A program made the position numbers and the translations under genes. Positions 8,245 to 16,939 of a DNA stretch of 64,000 nucleotides are shown here, piece after piece. Under the pieces are notes generated by a model, which did not search any database, was not told the origin of the DNA, and worked only from the letters and a program-made list of their open reading frames with translations. This stretch comes from Mesobacillus subterraneus (GTDB taxonomy: Bacteria; Bacillota; Bacilli; Bacillales; Cytobacillaceae), in NCBI RefSeq assembly GCF_020524355.2, contig NZ_CP129019.1, positions 2,790,001 to 2,854,000 on the forward strand. Reading direction: 5' to 3'. Each line of letters begins with the position of its first letter. Within the stretch, counting starts at the first letter, position 1.

Positions 8245-8607
8245 CTATCCTATTTTTACCTGACTTTCCTGTGTTTCACTTAGAAATTCATATGTAATCA
8301 ACGGATTGACCGGGATTTCCAGCCATCTTGAAACTCCATTATTGTTCACTTTCTCCATGTACACTGGTTTGCAATCTTCCAGCAGACACAACCTTAACGT
8401 CTCGAATCCACTTAATTCCCAAACAGCTTGCTCGATTTCTTTCTTTTCTTCCGCAGTCGCTAGAACTTTAGCTTTTTTAGGCTCTAGAAGGACCACAATC
8501 AATTCCTTCCGCATCTGTTTTTCAAGCTCCATCCTTGCAAAAGCCAATTTTTTCAGAGTTCTGTTCAGCTGCCACATGCTGATCCCAGCTATTTTTTTAT
8601 AGATCAT
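8245..8607 (-). CDS. Hypothetical protein, 120 aa
   Basis: Not recognised. The N-terminal 35 residues are a basic amphipathic helix (WQLNRTLKKLAFARMELEK). The rest alternates short strands and helices, with two Cys near LCLLEDCKPVYM. There is no signal peptide or membrane segment. ATG 8607 has GGAGG about 9 bases upstream, and a terminator follows, so it behaves as a real single gene of the chromosome backbone. Confidence 0.6.
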   Translation of the reverse strand: MIYKKIAGISMWQLNRTLKKLAFARMELEKQMRKELIVVLLEPKKAKVLATAEEKKEIEQAVWELSGFETLRLCLLEDCKPVYMEKVNNNGVSRWLEIPVNPLITYEFLSETQESQVKIG

Positions 8608-8700
8608 CTTTTATTGCCTCCAGTTTTCCCCCAACTCTTATTCTAAAAGACAATTCGAATAAACATAACATTATATTAGGGTATGGAAAAATTTCTAATA

Positions 8701-8729
8701 AAAAAAGATTGCGAAGCCGCAACCTTTTT
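8701..8729 (-). terminator. Terminator of the MIP18-family gene
   Basis: GATTGCG/CGCAACC stem with one mismatch, flanked by A-run and T-run. Confidence 0.7.
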
Positions 8730-8748
8730 AGGTTATATTAATTGGTAT

Positions 8749-9048
8749 TTATAAGTCCAGTAAATATTTCGCGTACTTGGACATCCTGTCTTGTGTCCAT
8801 TTTGGCGCTGAGACCATTTTGATATCGATATGCTCTAGGTTACCCATCTGCCCAGCCAGATGTTCACGGGCGGATAAGGCAATATAATCAGCAAGCATGC
8901 AATCTTCATTCCTTGTAGTCATAACAATTTCGACATCTTTCTCATTCTTGACACAGACTTCATAGACAAGGCTAAGGTTCACAATATCGACTCCAAGCAT
9001 TGGTTCCTCTATTTCTTCAAGCATTTTATAAATTTCTTTTTTATCCAT
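8749..9048 (-). CDS. MIP18/DUF59 family metal-sulfur cluster assembly factor
   Basis: A 99-residue protein with the DUF59 layout: N-terminal helix (MLEEIEEPMLGVDIVNLSLVYEV), a strand with IVMTT, a Cys in NEDCMLADYIA, and a helix before the C-terminal WTQDRMSKYAKYLL. Relatives include SufT/PaaD-like proteins that help load Fe-S clusters. The family pattern D(I/P)E is drifted here to EEPMLG-DIVNL. ATG 9048 follows GGAGGAGGT; the upstream in-frame start would overlap that site. Confidence 0.75.
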   Translation of the reverse strand: MDKKEIYKMLEEIEEPMLGVDIVNLSLVYEVCVKNEKDVEIVMTTRNEDCMLADYIALSAREHLAGQMGNLEHIDIKMVSAPKWTQDRMSKYAKYLLDL

Positions 9049-9212
9049 ATTGAGTACCTCCTCCCGCAATCGTCAGGTCAATTATCTTGCTTACTTATAT
9101 CATAAGAGTTACAGGAAAAATAGTGGAGTGACGCTCTTCACATTTCATATTATTGTCATTATTACAAGGATAATTTGTGTCAGTTTTACCAAGCGAGTTT
9201 AATTTCATTAAA

Positions 9213-9243
9213 AAAGCAGGCTGCTTGTTATTCAGCCTGCTTT
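9213..9243 (-). terminator. Terminator of the MurE-like gene
   Basis: An 11-bp perfect stem AAAGCAGGCTG/CAGCCTGCTTT followed on the minus strand by a T-run, four bases after the stop. Confidence 0.85.
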
Positions 9244-9246
9244 ACA

Positions 9247-10719
9247 TCAACCTATTACCCTTTCCTGTTTGTTCAATTTTTTTAAATATAAAAGTGTTTC
9301 TTTATCCGACGATGCAGGAAGTTGGTACATTGACTGGTACTCCTCAGGCCCTTTACCTGTGATGAGGATCCACTCGCCACTCTTGGCGTTATCCCATGCC
9401 TCTTTTATTGCCAAGGTCCTGTCTGTAATGACACTTCCTTTGTTCATGCCAAATACATCGTTCAATTCTTTTAATTCATTGGTCATTTCTTCTTCGGATA
9501 TTCCGTTCAGGTCATCGAAGGTCAAGGTGAACTCATCACTCATTGCAGCCGATGTTTTAACCATATGCTCTCTTTTTGTCTTGTCCCGCTCTCCACGGAA
9601 TCCGAAGATATGCTTTACTCTAACTGCCTCATGCTCTTGTGCAGCTTGAAGGCAGTATTCAATCGCATCCTTTGTATGCGCATAATCAACAATGAAAGTA
9701 GCACCTTCAGGATGGGAGATCATTTCAAACCTTCCAGGCACGCCTGGGAAAGATTTTAAGGCTTCAGTAATCACGTCTGGAGCGATCCCGATTTCCACCG
9801 CTGTCAAGAAGGCCATTGCAGCATTATAGACATTGTGGAGCCCTGGTGATGGGAAGGTCAAGGGGTATGTGATTCCTCCCATTTGAACGTCAAATCTGCC
9901 AGCTTCATTCATTCTAATGTCGTCTATTTTCAAATCATGGATCTCATCATACCCAATTGAATATACTGGGATCTTTTTAGCTTTTAAAATACGTGCCAGC
10001 CTGTCACCCCACTTCCCCAACCTGCTGACAACAGCAGAACCTTCTTTTTTCATATAATTGTACATCATTGTTTTTGCCTCAAAGTAATCTTCAATTGTCG
10101 GATGGTAATCGAGGTGGTCATGGGATAAATTCGTGAACAACCCATAATCCAACTCAAGCCCTTCAATCCTGTATTGCTTCAGGGCATGTGATGACACCTC
10201 CAAAACAACAAACTCATCATCGCTTTTCGAAATCAATTCCTGAATTTGTAACGCATCTGGAGTGGTGTTGGAAGGCTTGTACACTTCATTATTTATAATA
10301 TAAGACACAGTCCCAAGGAGAGAGCAGCTTTTACCCGCATGCTCAAGGATGTGTTTTAAAATGTAAGAAACGGTCGTTTTGCCATTTGTACCTGTAATGC
10401 CAATCACCTTATGCTTCCTCGACGGGTATTGATAAAATGCGCTAGCTGCCCTTCCCAATGCTAGCCTGCTGTCGAATACCTGTATATAAGGGACCGAAAA
10501 ATCAAGCTCATTTTCACCGATGACAGCTGCAGCACCATTGTCTATGGCTTCATCAATAAACTTGTGGCTATCGATCTGAAAGCCTGTTATCGCAACAAAC
10601 AGATCTCCTGGTTTTACTTTCCGTGAATCCATCTGGATTCCAGACAAATCAGGATCTGCATCATTCCTGTATTTTTTCAAACTGCTGTCCAGTCCTTCAA
10701 GTACCTTGGTTAATCTCAT
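9247..10719 (-). CDS. MurE-like Mur ligase with altered substrate motif
   Basis: A 490-residue protein with all three Mur ligase domains: the UDP-binding N-terminal domain, the ATP-binding domain with GITGTNGKTTVSY at about residue 108, and the C-terminal domain from about 335. Overall it is closest to MurE, the ligase that adds the third residue of the peptidoglycan stem. Two sites that define MurE are changed. The amino-acid-recognising DNPR box is replaced by DDLNG near residue 420, and GGDRDK reads RGERDK. GKGHE reads GKGPE. It stands alone, away from a dcw cluster. It may use another amino acid or another acceptor. ATG 10719 is chosen, with GGGAG 8 bases upstream. Confidence 0.8.
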   Translation of the reverse strand: MRLTKVLEGLDSSLKKYRNDADPDLSGIQMDSRKVKPGDLFVAITGFQIDSHKFIDEAIDNGAAAVIGENELDFSVPYIQVFDSRLALGRAASAFYQYPSRKHKVIGITGTNGKTTVSYILKHILEHAGKSCSLLGTVSYIINNEVYKPSNTTPDALQIQELISKSDDEFVVLEVSSHALKQYRIEGLELDYGLFTNLSHDHLDYHPTIEDYFEAKTMMYNYMKKEGSAVVSRLGKWGDRLARILKAKKIPVYSIGYDEIHDLKIDDIRMNEAGRFDVQMGGITYPLTFPSPGLHNVYNAAMAFLTAVEIGIAPDVITEALKSFPGVPGRFEMISHPEGATFIVDYAHTKDAIEYCLQAAQEHEAVRVKHIFGFRGERDKTKREHMVKTSAAMSDEFTLTFDDLNGISEEEMTNELKELNDVFGMNKGSVITDRTLAIKEAWDNAKSGEWILITGKGPEEYQSMYQLPASSDKETLLYLKKLNKQERVIG

Positions 10720-10876
10720 TTCCAAAACTCCCTTTTAACAAGCCTATAAACTCCACAGTCGAAATTATTAATGTATATAATATGTCTATTTTTATATTCC
10801 CCCAAATGTTTAAACTATGCTCCGTAAATGATACAAGATTTTATTTTTAAAAAAATGAGTAATAGGAAATAGAAAA

Positions 10877-10906
10877 AAAGACCGGCAATTTAGCCAGTCT
10901 TTTACT
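10877..10906 (-). terminator. Terminator of tgl
   Basis: AAAGACCGGC/GCCAGTCTTT stem with one mismatch, then T-run on the minus strand. Confidence 0.7.
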
Positions 10907-10919
10907 ATTCTTTCCTGTT

Positions 10920-11648
10920 TCACTTTGAAAACTGGGATAAGTATTTAAAATTCAGTCTGCTATGCTGTTTGAGCATAAAGGCGGAGACTGTGGAGCCTCT
11001 TTTTCTAAGTGTATTCAGAGCATTGATCATTTCCTCAGCCGTACCAATTCCGATGCCATGACCATAATATAATCCATTTCCAAGGACTACAGCATTTTCT
11101 CCTCGCCAAATTGGTTTTTCAAAATCCGGATTCATGAAATAGACCACATCGCCAGGTATAAACTCATTCCCTTCTAACGTGATGATAGCCAAATCAGGGT
11201 CATAATTCCAATTCCAAACGAGCAACCCTCTGAATAAATAGTTGAAATCCGACAGTCTGATCGAATCCAGAACAGCTTTGTAAAAAATGATCACCATTGC
11301 TGTGGAGCACTCGAATGCATATTGCTGACCATTTTCATAAATATCTTGAATCGCGTCAGAAGGCAGGACATTCGGATTTAACAAGTAACCCATCGGCCCC
11401 TTTGTCCAATAAACTGGATTGAACCTTGAATATTTGAATGAGGTAAAAGCTACTGAAGCCTCCTTAAGCTTCAATGCCGCTTCAATGATTTTCTCCCTAA
11501 GATATATGTCGAAAATAAGCTGAAAGGTTGTGTCATATTCAAACATCGTCAGGCTATTATCTAATTCATTGTATATTTCTCTCTGTTTCCCTGACAGATT
11601 CTCAAGCATCTGGCCGCTTGCCGAATCTGGAAACCGGATGATTATCAT
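10920..11648 (-). CDS. tgl: Protein-glutamine gamma-glutamyltransferase (spore coat transglutaminase)
   Basis: About 242 residues, the normal length for Bacillus Tgl, which cross-links spore coat proteins through Gln-Lys isopeptide bonds in the mother cell. The catalytic Cys is in AFECSTAMVIIFYKAVL at about residue 115. The typical C-terminal GDVVYFMNPD and GENAVVLGNGLYYGHGIGIG stretch follows. ATG 11648 stands 6 bases after a GGAGGAGG site; a GTG lies one codon earlier. It is a single gene with its own terminator. This gene is strong evidence for a spore-former. Confidence 0.92.
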   Translation of the reverse strand: MIIIRFPDSASGQMLENLSGKQREIYNELDNSLTMFEYDTTFQLIFDIYLREKIIEAALKLKEASVAFTSFKYSRFNPVYWTKGPMGYLLNPNVLPSDAIQDIYENGQQYAFECSTAMVIIFYKAVLDSIRLSDFNYLFRGLLVWNWNYDPDLAIITLEGNEFIPGDVVYFMNPDFEKPIWRGENAVVLGNGLYYGHGIGIGTAEEMINALNTLRKRGSTVSAFMLKQHSRLNFKYLSQFSK

Positions 11649-11895
11649 CACACTCCTCCTCCATATTCCGCTAGTTAAACATACATTCTAACTATATGAA
11701 GATGAATCGCTTAAAAGACATTGAACAGGTCTTTTAAAAAAATACAGTTCTCACACTTATATGCTTGCCTGAAAGAATTCTTGCTTGTAAAATTCCCCAT
11801 CCTTGTGCTTTAAGTTAATCTCGGTACTGAGTTTGTTTCAATTACCTAAAAAAGGGTATTTTTATTGAAATCAATGCGAGAAGGAGGCTTTTATC

Positions 11896-12135
11896 ATGAC
11901 ACAAAAAAATAAGAAAAACATTCCTATCGATAATACTCAAAACATGGACAACCCGGAGCAATATGAAACCCGGACGAAAAGTCTTCATGACAAATTCAAA
12001 AGTGAATTGACCGTGGATCCGATTCCTATGGAAGACCTTAACCAGGAAAAACAGGAGGAGAAGGATGGCTATCATTCAAAGGATTCATCCTCGAGTGAAA
12101 AGAAATACAATGTAGATATCGACAACGAATTATAA
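11896..12135 (+). CDS. Small acidic hydrophilic protein, unknown
   Basis: A 79-residue protein made almost wholly of charged and polar residues (Asn, Gln, Lys, Glu, Asp, Ser), with no hydrophobic core, so probably intrinsically disordered. The ribosome site AAGGAGG stands 7-8 bases before the ATG. It is followed within 100 bp by the general stress protein gene in the same direction. It resembles in composition small Bacillus stress or spore proteins, but I recognise no family. Confidence 0.6.
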   Translation: MTQKNKKNIPIDNTQNMDNPEQYETRTKSLHDKFKSELTVDPIPMEDLNQEKQEEKDGYHSKDSSSSEKKYNVDIDNEL

Positions 12136-12143
12136 AAATCGCC

Positions 12144-12168
12144 TTGGTACTTCCAGGGTTTTTTAGGT
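12144..12168 (+). terminator. Possible weak terminator
   Basis: CCTTGG/CCAGGG stem with one mismatch, followed by a six-T run, just after the 79-aa gene. Confidence 0.45.
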
Positions 12169-12226
12169 TTATGAAGCTTAAGAAAGAGAATATTAATAAC
12201 AGACACAAAAAAAAGGAGGAATTCAT

Positions 12227-12646
12227 GTGGATAATCAAAATTTAAAAGAAAAAATCACCCAGGTCCTTGGTGAATCAAAGGTTGGCACTCTGGCAACCGT
12301 AGTCGGAAATAAACCTCACTCTCGATACATGACCTTTTTCCACGAGGACTTGACGTTATACACTGCGACAAGTAAAGAAACCTACAAAGCGGAAGAGATT
12401 GAAAAGAACCCATATGTTCATATCCTGCTCGGATATGAAGGTGAAGGAATGGGTGATGCTTATATCGAATTACAGGGAAAAGCATCAATCCGTGAAGATG
12501 AATCACTCAAGGAAAAATTCTGGAATGAAAAGATGGAAAAATGGATCGAAAGTGCTCATGACCCTAACTACATTATTCTTGAAATAAAACCAGAAACCAT
12601 TCGATTAATGAACGATAATGGAGAACCAGAAACCTTAAATTTATAA
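12227..12646 (+). CDS. General stress protein 26-like, pyridoxamine-phosphate-oxidase fold
   Basis: A 139-residue split-barrel flavin-binding-type protein: KVGTLATVVGNKPHSRYMTFFHEDLTLYTATSKETYKAEEI is the typical start of the YdaG/GS26 group. No catalytic role is established. The start is GTG 12227, 7 bases after AAGGAGGA. An ATG three bases earlier is in another frame and stops after six codons. It may share a transcript with the small acidic gene. A terminator follows. Confidence 0.85.
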   Translation: MDNQNLKEKITQVLGESKVGTLATVVGNKPHSRYMTFFHEDLTLYTATSKETYKAEEIEKNPYVHILLGYEGEGMGDAYIELQGKASIREDESLKEKFWNEKMEKWIESAHDPNYIILEIKPETIRLMNDNGEPETLNL

Positions 12647-12654
12647 TAAACCTC

Positions 12655-12687
12655 AGGAGATGGAACCAATCCATCTCCTTCTTTTTT
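12655..12687 (+). terminator. Terminator of the GS26-like gene
   Basis: A 10-bp perfect stem AGGAGATGGA/TCCATCTCCT, 5-base loop, T-rich tail. Confidence 0.88.
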
Positions 12688-12776
12688 GTATTTTTCGTCA
12701 AACTTTTGTTGGATTTATATGACAAATACATATTGAATAAAATTTATTAATATCGTAATCTATTGATGGATGCTGC

Positions 12777-12794
12777 TTGTGAATCATTTCACAT
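12777..12794. promoter_or_regulatory. Rex operator, distal
   Basis: TTGTGAATCATTTCACAT matches the Rex consensus TTGTGAAnnnnTTCACAA in all but the last base. Rex represses respiratory and fermentative genes and lets go when NADH/NAD+ is high. Confidence 0.8.
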
Positions 12795-12840
12795 TTTTTT
12801 GTCTATGTTATCAGGGAATCATTTATTTTTTTACCAATAC

Positions 12841-12858
12841 ATGTGAATTATTTCACAA
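12841..12858. promoter_or_regulatory. Rex operator, proximal
   Basis: ATGTGAATTATTTCACAA matches the Rex consensus in all but the first base. It lies 64 bp from the distal copy and ends 26 bp before the NDH-2 start, so Rex could bind as a pair. Confidence 0.82.
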
Positions 12859-12884
12859 TAAACAACCAGAAAGAGGGATTATCG

Positions 12885-14114
12885 ATGCAAACTCCAAAAG
12901 TTGTCATTTTAGGTGCAGGATATGGGGGTCTCATAACTAGCCGCCAGCTTGAAAAAACTTTACTGAACGGCGAGGCCCAAGTCACATTAATCAATAAACA
13001 TGATTACCATTATATATCTACTCAACTTCATAAGACAGGTGCGGGCACTGCCTCGGACGAAAAAATCACTTTACATATCCCTGACCTTTTTAAGACAGAT
13101 AAAATCAAATTCAAAAAAGGAACGGTACAAGCCGTAGACCCTACTTCAAAGAAAGTCCAACTCGAGTCTGGTGAATTTATCGAATATGATTACCTGATGA
13201 TTGGCCTCGGATTTGATGTGAGTACATTCGGTATTCCTGGAGTTGAAGAAAATGCTTTTAAAATCAAAAGTTTCAGAAGTACTAAGTCCATGTACAACCA
13301 TATTCTCAAACAGTTCGCAGCCTATAAAGAGGACCATGATCCTTCAAGACTGACTTTTGCTGTTGCCGGTGCGGGCTTTACCGGTATAGAAATGATTGGT
13401 GAGCTAATAGAAGCGATGCCAAAGTTATGTCTCACATATGATATACCTTTGTCGGTGACAAGAATTATCAATATTGAAGCGTCTGCATCTGTTCTGCCAG
13501 GATTTGATAAAGAAGCTATTGACTTTACAGAAAGCTATATTAAAAAGAATGGTGTAGAGCTGATGGACTCTACAAAGATACTTGAATGTTCTCCAACTTC
13601 CATAACATTGGACAATGGCGAAGAACTTCCTTCAAGGACCTTGATTTGGTCGGGAGGTGTGCGGGGTAACACCCTCCTCGAAAAACTGGATTTACCTATT
13701 TCGAAGGGCCGCATCATTGTTGATGAATTTTTGCGTGTACAAGGAATGGAAAATGTCTTTTGTATCGGGGACGCAGCATTATTCTTGAAAGAGGATGGAA
13801 CCCCACTCCCTCCTACTGCCCAGGTGACCATTCAACAGGCAGAGGTTTGCGGACCAAACTTAATTGCCAGCTTGAGAGGTGAACAACTCAAAGCATTCGA
13901 ATACCACCACAAAGGTACAGTCGCTTCCATCGGTAATAAAGCAGCTGTCGGAAAAATCTTCGGTTTGAAGATCAGTGGTTTTTTCGCAGCTTTAATGAAG
14001 CAAGTAATCGAAGCTCGCTACCTCTTTGTACTCGGTGGACCAGGTCTGGTCATCAAGCAACTCTTTAAAGTAGGTAAACCACATTCAGAGCTGGCTATTT
14101 CCAAACCCAAATAA
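12885..14114 (+). CDS. NADH dehydrogenase, type II (NDH-2)
   Basis: A 409-residue flavoprotein that passes electrons from NADH to quinone at the inner face of the membrane without pumping protons. It has the FAD-binding GAGYGG at residues 10-15, the NADH-binding AGAGFTGIE near 165, the quinone-site AQVTIQQAE segment near 310, and a hydrophobic and basic C-terminus for membrane contact. ATG 12885 is preferred to the upstream frame opening at 12843, because GAAAGAGGG stands before it and the earlier start would lie inside the Rex operator. Two Rex sites upstream predict induction by high NADH. It resembles Ndh and YumB of Bacillus; which one is unclear. Confidence 0.88.
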   Translation: MQTPKVVILGAGYGGLITSRQLEKTLLNGEAQVTLINKHDYHYISTQLHKTGAGTASDEKITLHIPDLFKTDKIKFKKGTVQAVDPTSKKVQLESGEFIEYDYLMIGLGFDVSTFGIPGVEENAFKIKSFRSTKSMYNHILKQFAAYKEDHDPSRLTFAVAGAGFTGIEMIGELIEAMPKLCLTYDIPLSVTRIINIEASASVLPGFDKEAIDFTESYIKKNGVELMDSTKILECSPTSITLDNGEELPSRTLIWSGGVRGNTLLEKLDLPISKGRIIVDEFLRVQGMENVFCIGDAALFLKEDGTPLPPTAQVTIQQAEVCGPNLIASLRGEQLKAFEYHHKGTVASIGNKAAVGKIFGLKISGFFAALMKQVIEARYLFVLGGPGLVIKQLFKVGKPHSELAISKPK

Positions 14115-14153
14115 TCATTCAGCGATGTCTTCAACATGAAGGTAACTAAACTT

Positions 14154-14189
14154 AACAAGCATCGGAGCCTCATGGCTCCGATGCTTGTT
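14154..14189. terminator. Bidirectional terminator between NDH-2 and cwlK
   Basis: A 16-bp perfect stem (AACAAGCATCGGAGCC and its complement) with a 4-base loop. T-runs lie on both sides, and it overlaps the stop codon of the minus-strand gene. Confidence 0.9.
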
Positions 14190-14751
14190 TTTGTGAAGCA
14201 GTCAACCCATCTCCCGGAGGACGCTTCCCCCGTTTCAAATCATTTATTGTCAGGCCAAACCTCATTTCCAAGTGCGGATAATCCTTAAAGTGATTCCAGT
14301 CTCCTCCCCACGTAAATCCTAGCTCCTTGGCAATGCCTACTACTTCCATCCAATCTGATTTCCCATTGCCATTTCCATCATAAGAAGTGTCCCATAGGGC
14401 TTTTCCTTGTTTATTCAATAACGCGAAGTCGATTGCCAGACCAAAATTATGGTAAGATTCCCCGGCTTTAGCATGTGTGACTATTTGGCCTTCTTTAGAT
14501 CTTCCCTTTTCATATAACTGATTCTGCTCATCAAAACTCCTAAAACCATCCGTTACCAAGACCCTTATTCCTCTTTCAGCTGCCTTCTGGACCAGCATAT
14601 CCTTATTCTCCTGGACAACTGGATGCAGTTGCTGTGGCAAAGGAACATCTTCATTAATTTTAGGCTGGCTGAGGAATTGATAATATAAAAGGAGCGCAAC
14701 CAAAATCAGCAAAAAAGTGATGGATGCGTTCCCGAAAAATTTATTTTTCAC
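14170..14751 (-). CDS. Peptidoglycan peptidase, CwlK-like (M15 family)
   Basis: A 193-residue protein with an N-terminal membrane or signal segment (ITFLLILVALLLYYQFL) and an M15 zinc peptidase domain. The zinc motif is visible as SYHNFGLAIDFA, and the third ligand lies in DWNHFKDYPHLEM. CwlK cuts the L-Ala-D-Glu bond of peptidoglycan stems outside the cell. A DGNGNGKSDW insertion, like a calcium loop, sits between the motifs. The start is GTG 14751 with AAAGGA upstream. The C-terminal 25 residues are basic and polar. Confidence 0.85.
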   Translation of the reverse strand: MKNKFFGNASITFLLILVALLLYYQFLSQPKINEDVPLPQQLHPVVQENKDMLVQKAAERGIRVLVTDGFRSFDEQNQLYEKGRSKEGQIVTHAKAGESYHNFGLAIDFALLNKQGKALWDTSYDGNGNGKSDWMEVVGIAKELGFTWGGDWNHFKDYPHLEMRFGLTINDLKRGKRPPGDGLTASQKQASEP

Positions 14752-14835
14752 GGTAAAAGTCCTTTCAGCTATTCTTTATTATCTATTATATAACGAATTT
14801 CCTCCATCCTTGGTTTCATGGGGATTTTTTCGAAA

Positions 14836-14864
14836 TAAAAAACCTGGCAGTAGTTTTTGCCAGG
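14836..14864 (-). terminator. Terminator of the SGNH hydrolase gene
   Basis: CCTGGCA/TGCCAGG stem followed by TTTTTT on the minus strand. Confidence 0.8.
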
Positions 14865-14902
14865 CAGCCACCCTAAAGTCAAATTTAATATTTCCGAAAA
14901 TC

Positions 14903-15613
14903 CTATTCAAACTTGTATTTCTCTAAAATGCGATCAGCGATCAGTTGGTATCCTTTATCATTCAAATGGAGCGAATCACTGAAATACTTTTGTTTATCTT
15001 TACCTTTAAACAAATCATTGGTTGGAATGTAACTTACCAGTTTTTCTTTTTTCGCAGCTTTTATTATTTCTTTATTCCAATCATTAATTATCGCTTCGAT
15101 TGCTGCGCTGTCAGGGTAGGGATTATATAGTCCCAGCAGAAGGATAGGCGCTTTTTCGTTCTTATCAGTCAAAATATTGAGGATCGCCTTCAAATTCTTC
15201 AAATACTCTGCCTGCCCTTTCTCGATTTGCCCATGCTTCAGATTCTTTAAATTCTCGCCATTGCTATTGATTAAATCATTAGTACCGATATAAAGAATAA
15301 AATAATCTGCTTCATCAAGCTTCCCTCTAATAGTGACATCAGACAGCTGAGTAAGGATACCAGAAGATTCAAGACCATAAATAGCTTCATTATCAAAGTT
15401 GAAATCCTTTTTGTTACCCTTGTTCAACATGGATTGCAGTGTATCAATATAACCCGAGCCCTTCTTATCACCGTAACCATAGGTAAGAGAGTCTCCGAAT
15501 GCTATCACCAGCCTGTCACCTTCCTCTTTTTGAGTGTTGACCACACTGAATGCAGCCATAGAGACAACAATAATTAATATTAGAGATGAAATCAAGATTG
15601 TTTTTTTCTTCAT
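14903..15613 (-). CDS. SGNH/GDSL-type esterase with N-terminal membrane anchor
   Basis: A 236-residue protein. Residues 1-25 form a signal or anchor (LISSLILIIVVSMAAFSVV) with no lipobox Cys. The SGNH blocks follow in order: FGDSLTYGYG (catalytic Ser) at about 39-48, the Gly in DNEAIYGLESSG, YIGTNDL (Asn) and DSLHLNDKGYQ (catalytic Asp and His). It probably acts outside the membrane as an esterase or lipase on an unknown substrate. GAAGGGG precedes ATG 15613. Confidence 0.86.
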   Translation of the reverse strand: MKKKTILISSLILIIVVSMAAFSVVNTQKEEGDRLVIAFGDSLTYGYGDKKGSGYIDTLQSMLNKGNKKDFNFDNEAIYGLESSGILTQLSDVTIRGKLDEADYFILYIGTNDLINSNGENLKNLKHGQIEKGQAEYLKNLKAILNILTDKNEKAPILLLGLYNPYPDSAAIEAIINDWNKEIIKAAKKEKLVSYIPTNDLFKGKDKQKYFSDSLHLNDKGYQLIADRILEKYKFE

Positions 15614-15818
15614 GTTGTGCCCCTTCTCTACTTCTTTTTGATTTTTTACCCTTTATACCTGGAATATGAAACATGAAGAATTCTTCTTAAAATTCCCTAT
15701 TGCTAATGCTGGTTCGACGTGTTATATTTATCAAGCGATGAGCTGAATTGTGTAAGCCGACAGACACTCCTTCATGGAAATGCACGATGTGGCGTGCAGT
15801 CAGTCGCCTCAATACGCA

Positions 15819-15846
15819 GAAAAGACGCCCTATGGGCGTCTTTTCT
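15819..15846 (-). terminator. Terminator of the YsnF-like gene
   Basis: A 12-bp perfect stem GAAAAGACGCCC/GGGCGTCTTTTC with a 3-base loop. Confidence 0.85.
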
Positions 15847-15863
15847 TATTTTACAGGATATTT

Positions 15864-16817
15864 CTATTTATTTTCATAACCGTCACGGTACATTCCTGAA
15901 GGATTATTTAAACCATCACGGTCCAGGTCAGCGGAATTATTTAGTGAGTCACGCTGGCGGTCAAGATCTGATTCATTGACTACAGAATCGTCGTCTGCTT
16001 CCAGATGTGCTTCTTCATGCTTTACACTTTCGACGACTTGTTCAGGAGCAGTCACTTCTCGCTTGCCAATGACAAGCTCTTCCGAAACAACCGGCTTCTT
16101 AGTAACCTCTATCTTTTCTTCCATGATTGGTACACGGATCGTTTCATCGTCATCAATAGAAGCATCCATGCCAGAAGAAGTTTCGTTCACGTCACGTCTT
16201 TCCACGTAAACTTCCTCTCGTGTGACTGGAATGTTGACCTTCTGCTGTTCTTCGACCACTTCCTTGTGAACCTCCACTTCGCCTGCCTGTACCCTTTCCT
16301 TAGAAACATCAAGCTGCTCTTCTCTTAACCTCAAAGTCTGCTCATCAGTATTATCAAAATCTCCTGTTACTGATGTATCGTTTCTGTCATATGCTCCGGT
16401 TACTGATGTATCTGTAACATATCCTGTTTCTTCAACATCAATTCCGGATGCAGCTGTTTCTGCCAATAGGATGATGCGTCCATTTAGAACATCTTCTTCG
16501 TATTCACTTGCTGCGTCATCTGTTAAGCCTACACTAACCAGACGGTCAGAAATAGAAGGCTCATTGCCACCAAGATTTCTGTCTGCATCAAATGCTGTCA
16601 TCAGGCTTTGCCAGAAACCGCCTTCCCTATGGTCATCAGTTTCATTCCCGATATTTTCAGTTGTTATACCTGTTCTGCTTTCAAGCGCAGTGGTAACATC
16701 CTTTGTATCACCAATGATTGAGAAATCCTGAACGGCATAGCCGGTGTTTTTATATTCTTCAATTGCATCAATCAATTCTGTTTGATTATCATATACTCCA
16801 ACTACTTTTTTAGCCAT
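15864..16817 (-). CDS. YsnF-like stress protein (17M-like N-terminus plus DUF2382)
   Basis: A 317-residue acidic protein with two parts. Residues 1-120 resemble the general stress protein 17M fold (KVVGVYDNQTELIDAIEEYKNTGY). Residues 155-275 hold the DUF2382/YsnF-AvaK repeats, seen as RLREEQLDVSKERVQAGEV and VNIPVTREEVYVERR. The tail is Asp/Asn-rich with three similar DLDRDGLNN-type repeats. ATG 16817 has GGAGG 8 bases before it. A SigB-like promoter lies about 55 bp upstream. The molecular function is unknown; in Bacillus these are general-stress proteins. Confidence 0.82.
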   Translation of the reverse strand: MAKKVVGVYDNQTELIDAIEEYKNTGYAVQDFSIIGDTKDVTTALESRTGITTENIGNETDDHREGGFWQSLMTAFDADRNLGGNEPSISDRLVSVGLTDDAASEYEEDVLNGRIILLAETAASGIDVEETGYVTDTSVTGAYDRNDTSVTGDFDNTDEQTLRLREEQLDVSKERVQAGEVEVHKEVVEEQQKVNIPVTREEVYVERRDVNETSSGMDASIDDDETIRVPIMEEKIEVTKKPVVSEELVIGKREVTAPEQVVESVKHEEAHLEADDDSVVNESDLDRQRDSLNNSADLDRDGLNNPSGMYRDGYENK

Positions 16818-16872
16818 TTTACATTCCTCCATTTCAATGTATGATTCATCCGGTTGCCCCGGTAGTGTATTC

Positions 16873-16899
16873 TTACCCGGCGAGGACAGGAACTCAAAC
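16873..16899 (-). promoter_or_regulatory. SigB promoter of the YsnF-like gene
   Basis: On the minus strand GTTTGA, 15 bases, GGGTAA, close to the SigB consensus and correctly placed. Confidence 0.6.
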
Positions 16900-16939
16900 T
16901 ATTTAGTACTTGCCAAAATTAGCCACAACCGTAATGTGC

